A stretch of 64,000 bases of DNA, from positions 42,091 to 106,090 of the forward strand of contig URMK01000017.1 in the NCBI GenBank assembly GCA_900548905.1, written 5' to 3'. Shown here piece by piece: positions 27,201 to 33,925 of this stretch (its first letter is position 1; each line of letters begins with the position of its first letter). The stretch is from an uncultured Lachnospiraceae bacterium (GTDB lineage Bacteria; Bacillota; Clostridia; Lachnospirales; Lachnospiraceae). Under the pieces are notes generated by a model. The model made no database searches. It was not told the DNA's origin and saw only the letters and a program-made list of their open reading frames with translations. Both the position numbers and the translations under genes were made by a program.

Positions 27201-27579
27201 TCAGCCTGCGGATATGATTATGTATCAGGGACTGGCATATCGGAAGCTTGGCAGGATCCGGGAGGCGAAAGCCCGCTTTTACCGTCTGATCGATTACGGT
27301 GAGCAGCATCTCAAGAGTCAGGTAAAGATCGAGTATTTTGCGGTCTCCCTGCCGGATTTCCTGATTTTTGACGAGGATTACACGAAGAAAAACCAGGCGC
27401 ATTGCTATTATCTCATGGCGCTGGGCAATATCGGGCTGGGAGATTGGAAAAAAGCGCAAAGGTTCCTGGAGGAGGCGCTGCGGCTGGAGCCTTCCCACTT
27501 GATGTGCCGGATATATAAAAATATGGAGGCTGGTAATGGTCCGGACAAACCCGGACGGTTGACGTACCCGGCCGGTTAA
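24262..27579 (+). CDS. DUF5107 domain protein with long TPR array
   Basis: A 1105-residue protein. A GGAGG site at 24252 fixes the ATG at 24262. Residues about 35-380 are DUF5107, a beta-sandwich resembling galactose-mutarotase folds (VMVLPQLGGRIQRAYDKTNGYDFVYYN; WISGGIEFNWPQHHRPTTFLPVDY). From about residue 480 to the end there are many tetratricopeptide repeats (for example LMRRGRFADAETYFRKALE; GRFGKALAHVEKALVKNTHN). No signal peptide is visible. The combination suggests carbohydrate recognition or catalysis plus a protein-interaction scaffold. The gene stands alone, opposite an AraC regulator. The reaction, if any, is unknown. Confidence 0.85.
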   Translation: MSGTKVWAEQVVIPTYEIGEAEKNPIFLDKRVYQGSSGKVYPYPTVETISNTKTDKEYTAVFLENEYLKVMVLPQLGGRIQRAYDKTNGYDFVYYNHVIKPALVGLTGPWISGGIEFNWPQHHRPTTFLPVDYVLSEGEDGSKSVLVHDVDQMYGTKGIAKITLYPGKAYIEITGQLYNRTAVPQTFLWWANPAVPVNEDTQSIFPPDVHAVMDHGKRDVSRFPIATGVYYKKDYSEGVDISRYKNIPVPTSYMAEKSKYDFVGGYDYGKEAGILHVADHHISPGKKQWTWGCGDFGRAWDRNLTDEDGPYVELMTGVYTDNQPDFTWLKPFEEKTFTQYFMPYKKVGQVKNATMEAAVHLSCDGKEIRTAVYATGVYENAVIRLTAAGETIFEEKAAVSPENVFEKTLEREGFKEEELCLAVYDKDRCLVEYRPEPTEIPDIPEPAKAAKAPEEIRTCEELYLTGLHIEQYRHATYLPDPYYLEGLKRDPGDIRLNNAYGSLLMRRGRFADAETYFRKALERLIERNPNPYDSETYYLLGLVQLYQGKGEDAYDSFFKATWSSEQQEMSFYYLAAIDSRAGRFGKALAHVEKALVKNTHNIKARGLKAYILRKLGRLEDAAAWAEENLALDPFDFLSGNEKVMLHNGDRRLREEVNNRMRFFRENYLMTARDYAEAGAYAEAAALLRECPDEYPMLYYYEAYYASLIGEEADVLLQKAEGCAPDYCFPNKLEDIAVLRFAISRGCGAKAPYYLGCLFYDKLQWEESVALWEASAKAEPGFPTVHRNLSLAYYNKKKDAAGAKEEMEKAFALDTGDVRIFLELDQLYKKLGRSCEERLASYEAHKELIDQRDDLYIEYITLVNLCGDPEKAYECIMGHRFHPWEGGEGKITTQYTYVLLEMAKKAQAGGCYAQAREFLEKALVYPENLGEGKLEGTKDNHLYYHLGLALEAGGMEEEAGECFLRATTGTDEPAGAMYYNDQPADMIMYQGLAYRKLGRIREAKARFYRLIDYGEQHLKSQVKIEYFAVSLPDFLIFDEDYTKKNQAHCYYLMALGNIGLGDWKKAQRFLEEALRLEPSHLMCRIYKNMEAGNGPDKPGRLTYPAG

Positions 27580-27652
27580 ATTCCCCTGAGATGGGCCGGC
27601 TGCCCCTTACGGCAGCCGGGGGAAACCATGGCGGCACCAACTTTTTATCGAC

Positions 27653-27681
27653 AGTTACTGTTCACTCCGTGACCAGTAACT
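27653..27681. repeat. Palindromic hairpin in the intergenic region
   Basis: A 13-bp stem with one mismatch and a 3-base loop (outer arms AGTTACTG and CAGTAACT). No U-tract follows. It has the look of a dispersed palindromic intergenic element, but no second full copy was found in this window. A GC-rich 9-bp hairpin at 27596-27619 precedes it and may end the DUF5107 transcript. Confidence 0.45.
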
Positions 27682-27720
27682 ATACACACCCGCATCCACA
27701 CCTCGCAGACGAACATAAGT

Positions 27721-27749
27721 TTGACATTGCTTCCTTTTGCTGTTATACT
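27721..27749 (+). promoter_or_regulatory. Consensus sigma-A promoter
   Basis: TTGACA (27721-27726), a 17-base spacer, then TATACT (27744-27749). This is the best promoter match noticed in the window. It is about 200 bases upstream of the glycosyltransferase start and drives the short RNA unit that follows. Confidence 0.8.
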
Positions 27750-27755
27750 TGTTCT

Positions 27756-27844
27756 ATCGGCAGTCTCTGGTGAACAGGTGCTGACCGTACGAAATATGGA
27801 AGCCTAACGAAAGTCACTTTTGGATAAAGTGGCTTTTTATTTTT
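27756..27844 (+). ncRNA. Short structured RNA or leader ending in an intrinsic terminator
   Basis: From the predicted start near 27756 the transcript would run about 55 bases. It can form a CGG(.)CAG/CTG(.)CCG stem around a GGTGAACAGGTG loop region, followed by a terminator (arms 27812-27820 and 27826-27834, loop TGGAT, then TTTTTATTTTT). It contains no credible ORF (ATGGAAGCCTAA only). Either it is an independent small RNA or it is an attenuating leader for the glycosyltransferase gene at 27948. It does not match a riboswitch class I can name. Confidence 0.55.
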
Positions 27845-27947
27845 CCCGGAAGGGAGAAGAAAGAGGAAGAGGTATGGAAGTGGGAGATGACATTCCGAAA
27901 AAAGAAAGCAAACAAAACCGGATTGATTGTTGAAAGGATGTGAACGG

Positions 27948-28850
27948 ATGGCAATCGAAAGAATTTTGATCGGCAGCCCGGTGCGGGAGAGAGCCTGCAT
28001 CCTGAGGGCATTTTTAATTTCTCTCAAAAGCCTGGAGCATGAAGGCTTTGCTATAGATTATCTTTTCATTGATGACAATGACAGTGAAGTTTCAGGAAAG
28101 CTTCTTGCAGACTTTAAAAGGGATGGGTCCTCGGTTACGGTTCTGCCGGCTGTGAAGGGAAATGCGGCGGAGGATACGGCTTTACGGAAAGAAACACAGC
28201 TTGTGCGTGTGGCCGGATACCGGAACCGGATTATCCGGTATGCTATGCAGAATGACTATGACGCAGTATTCCTTGTGGATTCCGACTTGATACTGCATCC
28301 TGAACTGTTGGAATATTTAAGGGCGGCGGAAAAAGGGGTTATTTCAGAACTGTTTTGGGCGAAAAGCAATGCCGGACGTTCCTCCGGGCCGAATGCATGG
28401 CTTATGGAAGAGAGGGCGCCGAATTCGGATAAAAGAAACGCCGCTTTGTATAAAAAAGAAGCGGATCGCAGAAAACGCCAGTTTGCGGATCGTCTGAAGG
28501 TATCCGGAGTATATGAGGCCGGAGGGCTGGGCAGCTGCACCTATATAGACAAGGCGTCGATGGAGGGCGGAATCCGTTTCGTTCCGGCCAGGGATCCGGC
28601 GCAGCAGGAGGAAGCCCTTTTTTTCTGCATCCGGTCGGGAAGTATGGATATTCCCCTCTTTGTGGATACGGCATATCCGGCTTATCATATTCATGGAGAA
28701 AAGGATTTGGAGGGCGCTCTGGATTATATCCGTTCCAGCAGAGGCAATACGCTGCAATTTCCTATAAAGCGTCTCAAGGCCGGCAGGGGTGTGAAGGGGA
28801 AAGATGGTAATGCTGAATTACTGCGGCCGGATCACAAAGAGCCGGATTGA
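27948..28850 (+). CDS. Glycosyltransferase-like protein (GT-A fold, Anp1-type)
   Basis: A 300-residue protein. The ATG at 27948 follows a GAAAGGA site; an earlier in-frame TTG at 27927 is less likely. The N-terminal IERILIGSPVRERACILRAFLISLKSL and YLFIDDNDSE are followed by GYRNRIIRYAMQNDYDAVFLVDSDLILHPELLEYL. The latter contains the D-x-D-type motif (DSD) of GT-A nucleotide-sugar transferases, as in Anp1/GT62-like proteins. The sugar and acceptor are unknown. It lies downstream of a promoter/terminator RNA unit and stands alone. Confidence 0.7.
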   Translation: MAIERILIGSPVRERACILRAFLISLKSLEHEGFAIDYLFIDDNDSEVSGKLLADFKRDGSSVTVLPAVKGNAAEDTALRKETQLVRVAGYRNRIIRYAMQNDYDAVFLVDSDLILHPELLEYLRAAEKGVISELFWAKSNAGRSSGPNAWLMEERAPNSDKRNAALYKKEADRRKRQFADRLKVSGVYEAGGLGSCTYIDKASMEGGIRFVPARDPAQQEEALFFCIRSGSMDIPLFVDTAYPAYHIHGEKDLEGALDYIRSSRGNTLQFPIKRLKAGRGVKGKDGNAELLRPDHKEPD

Positions 28851-28878
28851 AAAGATGGAAATCAGAAAATAAAAGCGT

Positions 28879-28930
28879 TATAATAGGGAAAGAGTGAATT
28901 TGGCAGACCACAGTCAAAAAGCGGTCTGCC
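28879..28930 (+). promoter_or_regulatory. -10 element and perfect leader hairpin before the GH2 gene
   Basis: TATAAT at 28879-28884 is followed 18 bases later by a perfect 8-bp stem (GGCAGACC at 28902-28909, GGTCTGCC at 28923-28930). No U-tract follows, and the hydrolase ATG is 39 bases on. The hairpin would lie near the 5' end of the transcript, as a stabiliser, protein-binding site or DNA operator. Confidence 0.5.
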
Positions 28931-28969
28931 GGATTTGATCATAACTGGCAAAAAAGAAAGGGATTAGCT

Positions 28970-30649
28970 ATGATACGTACTTTTGACACCCACAAGATCA
29001 GAAAGACGACGGAATTATCCTCCGCCTTATGGAATTTCCATACGTTAGGGGAAGAGGGAGAGGGCAGGGACTTTCAGGTTCCGGTCCCCGGCTGCTGGGA
29101 AACGTATCCGGATACGGTATCTTACCGGGGAAAGGCTGCTTATTCCAGAGAGTTTGAAGCAAAAGGCAATATCCGGCTGGAATTTAAAGGAGTGAGCCAT
29201 ACGGCATCGGTGTTTGTGGATGGGGAACCGGCGGTTTCCCATTATAATGCCTACACCCCTTTCGATACGGTAATAAAAGGGATCAGGCCGGGGAGCCACC
29301 GGCTGGAGGTCATTGCGGATAATTCCTTCGGGCCGGATTCCGCCCTCCATGTGCCCAATGATTACCAGTCCTACGGGGGCATTTCCCGCGGTGTGGTGCT
29401 GGAGGAGCTGGAGGAGGCATATATCTGCTGGATTCATGTGACCCCGTTCCTGCGAAAGGACGGCTGGTACGGCAAAGCGGAAATCTGTGTGAGGAACCTT
29501 TCGTCACAAGGGTTTGAAGGGTCCCTTACCGTGGAAATCGGCGGACAGCCGTTTGCGGTGCTTCCGGCAGCACTTGCGGAGGAGGAAACAAAATGCTTTA
29601 CGACGGAAGAAGTTCCCTGTCCCTGGGCGGAATGCTGGTCGCCGGAATCTCCGGTACTGTATCCGGTTTCCGCGGTGCTTTGGACGAAAGAGCGGGCCAT
29701 AGACGATCTCATTGACCGGACGGGCTTTAGGGAGATCTGGACGGCGGGAAAGGATATTCTGCTTAACGGCCGCAGGCTGCGGATTAAAGGCTTCTGCCGC
29801 CATGAGGATCACCCCCAGTTCGGCTGTGCCCTTCCTTTTTCGGCCATGCAGTATGATCTGATGCTGGCTAAGGATATGGGGGCCAACTCCATCCGTACCG
29901 TGCATTACCCCAACGACGAACTGTTTCTGGATCTGTGCGACGAGCAGGGGATCCTTGTATGGGAAGAAAACCATGCCAGGGGGCTTTCCGAGGAAAATAT
30001 GCGCAACCCTCATTTTGAGCAGCAGTGTGAGGACTGTATCCGGGAGATGATCACCGCACATTATAACCATCCTTCCATCTACATTTGGGGGATATTAAAT
30101 GAGTGCGCAAGCGATACGGAATATGGCCGGGACTGCTATGCCGCCCAATATGCATTGATAGCCGCCCTGGATTCCAGCCGTCCCCGTTCTTCCGCCAGCT
30201 GCCGTTTCAAGACGGATATCTGCCTGGGATTCCCGGAGGTGGTGTCCTATAATATTTATCCCAAATGGTATCATGATACCCCTGTGGCGGATTATCTGGA
30301 GGATCTCTGTCAATGGGTGCAGACCGGAACGGAGGGCGCAGGCAAGCCGTTTTTGATCACGGAAATCGGGGCGGGGGCCATATACGGCTACCGTACTCCC
30401 GCCTGTGTGAAATGGTCGGAGGAATACCAGGTCCGGGCGCTGAAGGAACAGCTTCAGGCGGTTCTAACCCGGGAAGGATGCAGCGGCCTTTACATCTGGC
30501 AGTTCTGTGACGTGCGCGTATGCGACAGCTGGTTCGGTTCACGTCCCAGGACGATGAACAACAAAGGGATAGTGGATGAATACAGAAGGCCGAAGCTGGC
30601 CTATGAGACCGTAAAGGAAAGCTACCGCAGCTTCGGTAACTATTTTTAG
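28970..30649 (+). CDS. GH2 beta-glucuronidase-like enzyme
   Basis: A 559-residue cytoplasmic GH2 protein. The jelly roll (about 30-150), Ig-like domain and TIM barrel (from about 262, ILLNGRRLRIKGFCRHEDHP) are in the order seen in beta-glucuronidases. GILNE gives acid/base Glu378 and FLITEIG gives nucleophile Glu465. Near the C-terminus MNNKG supplies an N-x-K motif (Asn530, Lys532), which in microbial beta-glucuronidases binds the substrate carboxylate. The tail GIVDEYRRPKLAYETVK aligns with the GIFTRDRKPK region of E. coli UidA, and the spacing between key residues is similar. A uronic-acid-specific GH2 is the best call; galacturonidase is an alternative. Confidence 0.8.
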   Translation: MIRTFDTHKIRKTTELSSALWNFHTLGEEGEGRDFQVPVPGCWETYPDTVSYRGKAAYSREFEAKGNIRLEFKGVSHTASVFVDGEPAVSHYNAYTPFDTVIKGIRPGSHRLEVIADNSFGPDSALHVPNDYQSYGGISRGVVLEELEEAYICWIHVTPFLRKDGWYGKAEICVRNLSSQGFEGSLTVEIGGQPFAVLPAALAEEETKCFTTEEVPCPWAECWSPESPVLYPVSAVLWTKERAIDDLIDRTGFREIWTAGKDILLNGRRLRIKGFCRHEDHPQFGCALPFSAMQYDLMLAKDMGANSIRTVHYPNDELFLDLCDEQGILVWEENHARGLSEENMRNPHFEQQCEDCIREMITAHYNHPSIYIWGILNECASDTEYGRDCYAAQYALIAALDSSRPRSSASCRFKTDICLGFPEVVSYNIYPKWYHDTPVADYLEDLCQWVQTGTEGAGKPFLITEIGAGAIYGYRTPACVKWSEEYQVRALKEQLQAVLTREGCSGLYIWQFCDVRVCDSWFGSRPRTMNNKGIVDEYRRPKLAYETVKESYRSFGNYF

Positions 30650-30650
30650 G

Positions 30651-31030
30651 AGTATGCTTTCCCCTATCCCAAGGCCCTGAAGCGCAATATCATAGAACGG
30701 AATCGGAAGCTGCTTGGCGGAGTCCTTCCTTCTTATGAGATGCAGATAAAGAAAGCGCGGCAGCGCGGGGATTTCGTGAGCATCAACCATCGTACCGCCG
30801 CTTTCCTGGAAAGTTATTTTGACATTATTTTTGCCCTCAATGAAAAGACCCATCCGGGAGAAAAAAACTGGTTTCCCTTTGCCGGTCCCAGTGCAGCCTC
30901 CTTCCCGCCCATTTTGAAGAGAATCTGGAGGGCCTGTTTGGCCCATTTGTTTGACGAACAGGGGGGCGGCTATCTGGAGGATATGCGCAGGGAGCTTACG
31001 GAAATCTGTAAAATTTCCATAACAGTCTGA
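30651..31030 (+). pseudogene. C-terminal remnant of a DUF4037-like protein, frameshifted
   Basis: Reading right after the GH2 stop gives EYAFPYPKALKRNIIERNRKLLGG...PSYEMQIKKARQRGDFVSINHRTAAFLESYFDIIFALNEKTHPGEK, matching the end of DUF4037 nucleotidyltransferase-like proteins as I know them. At the A7 run (30861-30867) the frame shifts: the expected LVSLCRSQCSLLPAHFEENLEGLF lies in another frame, and the original frame resumes at HLFDEQGGGYLEDM. The N-terminal half is absent. The gene is dead. Confidence 0.65.
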
Positions 31031-31064
31031 AGAATTTCATATATTTTTTAAGAATGAATGCTTT

Positions 31065-31136
31065 TATAATGGGAAATGGAAGCAGGCATTTTGAAACAGG
31101 CGGTGTCAGAAGGGCCAATTCTGACACCGCCTGTTT
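31065..31136 (+). promoter_or_regulatory. -10 element and 18-bp perfect leader hairpin
   Basis: TATAAT at 31065-31070 is followed by a perfect 18-bp inverted repeat (31094-31111 and 31119-31136, 7-base loop). There is no U-tract, so it is not a classical terminator. It ends 41 bases before the racemase-like start, the same arrangement as before the GH2 gene at 28970. Confidence 0.55.
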
Positions 31137-31177
31137 GCCGATGAAAAGAGCAAAGAGAAGGGAGCCGGCGAGTAAAA

Positions 31178-31855
31178 ATGAAAGCAGCACTTGTGTATAC
31201 AAGCACCACACCGGAACTGATTGAACGGGTGGAAAGGGAAGTAAGAAAAAATATAGGGGAAGAGGCGGAATTGATCAGCCTTTGTGATCCCGGAATTCTG
31301 GCGGCTGTCAGGGAAGCGGGATTCGTAACGCCCCGGGCTGCGGCAGGGCTGATCGGGATGTATATGGATGCGGTAAAGCAGGGGGCGGATGCCATTCTGA
31401 ATATTTGTTCCTCCGTGGGGGAGGTGGCGGACTGTATGCAGGAAGCCGCCGCTTATATAGGGATTCCTATCGTGCGTATCGATGAAGAGATGTGCAGGGA
31501 AGCGGTGCGCATTGGCGGCCGGATAGCGGTTCTTGCAACCCTGCCCACCACTCTGGATCCCACGAAAAATACAGTCCTGCGTGTGGCAAGGGAAATGGGA
31601 AGACGGGTGGAACTGATTGACGGCCTGATCGACGGCGCTTTCGGTCTGGATCAGGTACAATTCCGTAATCTGCTGCTGCAGAAGGCTTCACAGATGAAGG
31701 GGAAGGTGGATGTCATCTTGCTCGCACAGGGCTCCATGGCTTATGTGGAGGAGGATATTTTCCGTGAAGTGGGAATTGTAACGTTGTCCAGTCCCGGATT
31801 CGGTGCCAAAGAACTGAAAAAGGCGCTGGAACGAAAGGGCCTGCTATCGAAATGA
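31178..31855 (+). CDS. Asp/Glu/hydantoin racemase-superfamily protein, second Cys missing
   Basis: A 225-residue protein with the two-fold alpha/beta layout of aspartate/glutamate/hydantoin racemases. The first catalytic-type Cys is Cys77 (LNICSSVGE). The second, expected in an L-G-C-A-G-M context, is Gln184 (LLAQGSMAY). A two-base racemase mechanism is therefore unlikely. One-Cys relatives such as arylmalonate decarboxylase catalyse decarboxylation, though with the other Cys kept. It is first in an operon with GH127, an acid-sugar kinase and a keto-acid cleavage enzyme, so an acid-sugar substrate is plausible. Confidence 0.75.
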   Translation: MKAALVYTSTTPELIERVEREVRKNIGEEAELISLCDPGILAAVREAGFVTPRAAAGLIGMYMDAVKQGADAILNICSSVGEVADCMQEAAAYIGIPIVRIDEEMCREAVRIGGRIAVLATLPTTLDPTKNTVLRVAREMGRRVELIDGLIDGAFGLDQVQFRNLLLQKASQMKGKVDVILLAQGSMAYVEEDIFREVGIVTLSSPGFGAKELKKALERKGLLSK

Positions 31856-31873
31856 AATATTCAGGAGGGAAAT

Positions 31874-33916
31874 ATGCTGACAGATACCAGTAAATCACCG
31901 AATGCCGTATTGCAGGGGCTGCCGTTTTCGGATGTGGAATGGACGGGCGGCCTGTATAAGGAGCGCTTTGACACCTGCGCAGAGGCCATGGTGCCTCACC
32001 TGCAGAATATGTTTGAGAGCAGGGATATCAGCCATGTAGTGGAAAATTTCAGGATTGCCGCAGGAGATGTGCAGGGGGAATTTGACGGTACGGTGTTCGG
32101 GGACGGCGATTTTTATAAATGGATGGAGGCGGCGGTCTATACGGCTGTGCGGACGGATAACCGGACGCTCCTGGGGCGCCTGGAGGAATACGTCGATCTG
32201 ATAGGCAGGGCGCAGCAGCCGGACGGCTACCTTTCCACCAAACAAATCATCGGGGAACGCAGCGGTAAAGCGGTGCGCCTGGGGGATATCAATGATTTTG
32301 AGGTCTATAATTTCGGACATCTGTTCACCTCGGCCTGCCTTTATAAAAGGCTGACGGGGAAGGACAGCTTTCTGACTGTCGCCGAAAAGGCGGCGGGCTA
32401 TCTGAAAAACCTGTATGCGCAGGCGGAGGAAAGCGGGGAGGTCCGCACGGCGGTCTGCCCTTCCCATTATATGGGGCTGGCGGAGCTGTACCGCACCACA
32501 GGAAACCCGGATTACCTGGAACTTCTGAAAAAAGCGGTGGCTCTTAGGGATTCCGTAAAGGAGGGGCTGGACGACAACCAGGATCGGCTGCCTCTTAAAG
32601 AGCACGACAGGATTATCGGTCATGCGGTACGGGCGAATTATCTGTATGCGGGCGTGGCGGATCTCTGCCTGGAGACGGAGGATGCGGCGCTAACGGAGGT
32701 GCTTCATAAGGTATGGAACAGCCTGGTGACGCAGAAGCTGTACATAACGGGCGGCTGCGGGGCGCTCTACAACGGAGCCTCCCCTTACGGCAATTTTTTC
32801 AGCCACCAGCTGGTACATCAGGCCTACGGCTATGAATACCAGCTTCCCAATGTGACCGCATATAACGAAACCTGCGCGTCCGTAGGCGGGGTGTACTGGG
32901 CATGGCGTATGTTCTGCCTGGAGAAAAAGCCGGCATATGTGGATGTGCTCGAGCGCATGGTGCTCAATGTGAACCTGGCTGCGGTGAGTATGGACGGAAA
33001 GCGATTTTTTTATGAGAATATGCTGCGCAGGGCCAAAAAGCTTCCTTATGAGCTTGTCTGGGGACAGGAACGGGCAGAATATATTCTAAGCTACTGCTGT
33101 CCCCCAAATCTGGCGAGGATGATGGCCCAGATGAGCGAATACGCCTATGCGGCGGATGAAAGCGGAATTTATACGGTGCTCTACGGTGCCAGCCGGGCGA
33201 AGGTGGAGCTGCCCGGCCGGGAAGGGAAGGTTTCCGGGCTTACCCTGATCCAGGAAACCGCCTACCCCTATGACGGGAGGATCCGGTTTACCTTTGAAAG
33301 GCAAGAGCCGAATACAGATAAGTCCGGCGGCAGCTTTTTGCTGCACCTTCGGATCCCTTCCTGGGTCAGGAGCGGCTCCATCCGGTGCGGGAACCGCAGG
33401 AGCGGGGAACGGGAAGCCATAATCACGCTGGGACGTCGTGATGCTTCCACCTATGTATCGCTGCCCATAGAGGAGGCGGAAGACCGGGAAATCCTGGTGG
33501 ATTTCGCCATGGAGGCAAGACTTACCTGTGCGCATCCGCTCGTGGAGGAAACGGCCGGACAGGCGGCGGTGGAACGCGGCCCTCTTGTCTACTGTCTGGA
33601 GGGTATGGACGCCGGTGTGGAAACGATAGATGAGCTGGCAATCCCGTCCGATATCCGTCTGGAACCCGAAGAGCTGGAGATAGAAGGAAGGACAGTCACG
33701 GCGCTGAAGGGGACTTTTTTCCGGCGGATAACGGAGGAAGGGTATGACAGCAGCGCCCTTTACCAGGATTATCCGTACCGGGGGTATGAAGAAGTGACCG
33801 CGCGTATGATTCCCTATTTTGCATGGGATAACCGGGGAATGGATGAGATGCGCGTATGGCTGCCGGTCGCGGATCGGGCATGCGGCGCGGGAAACGGCGG
33901 CGGACGGCGGAAATGA
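31874..33916 (+). CDS. GH127 beta-L-arabinofuranosidase-like enzyme (DUF1680)
   Basis: A 680-residue (alpha/alpha)6-barrel protein. YNETCASVGG gives Glu332 and Cys334, and YILSYCCPPN gives Cys408 and Cys409. This is the zinc-bound Glu/Cys3 set of GH127, with spacing close to the known bifidobacterial enzyme HypBA1 (338/340/417/418), where the last Cys is the nucleophile. No signal peptide. An AGGAGG site precedes the ATG by 7 bases, and the upstream gene ends 18 bases before. The likely reaction is release of beta-L-arabinofuranose, or a related furanosidic or pyranosidic sugar, from short oligosaccharides in the cytoplasm. Confidence 0.88.
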   Translation: MLTDTSKSPNAVLQGLPFSDVEWTGGLYKERFDTCAEAMVPHLQNMFESRDISHVVENFRIAAGDVQGEFDGTVFGDGDFYKWMEAAVYTAVRTDNRTLLGRLEEYVDLIGRAQQPDGYLSTKQIIGERSGKAVRLGDINDFEVYNFGHLFTSACLYKRLTGKDSFLTVAEKAAGYLKNLYAQAEESGEVRTAVCPSHYMGLAELYRTTGNPDYLELLKKAVALRDSVKEGLDDNQDRLPLKEHDRIIGHAVRANYLYAGVADLCLETEDAALTEVLHKVWNSLVTQKLYITGGCGALYNGASPYGNFFSHQLVHQAYGYEYQLPNVTAYNETCASVGGVYWAWRMFCLEKKPAYVDVLERMVLNVNLAAVSMDGKRFFYENMLRRAKKLPYELVWGQERAEYILSYCCPPNLARMMAQMSEYAYAADESGIYTVLYGASRAKVELPGREGKVSGLTLIQETAYPYDGRIRFTFERQEPNTDKSGGSFLLHLRIPSWVRSGSIRCGNRRSGEREAIITLGRRDASTYVSLPIEEAEDREILVDFAMEARLTCAHPLVEETAGQAAVERGPLVYCLEGMDAGVETIDELAIPSDIRLEPEELEIEGRTVTALKGTFFRRITEEGYDSSALYQDYPYRGYEEVTARMIPYFAWDNRGMDEMRVWLPVADRACGAGNGGGRRK

Positions 33917-33925
33917 GGAGGAAGC

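Noticed and set aside
27756..27844. Match to a known riboswitch class in the short RNA
   Set aside because: I compared by eye with purine, TPP, SAM, c-di-GMP, THF, ZTP, fluoride and preQ1 patterns and found no convincing core; left as unknown RNA.
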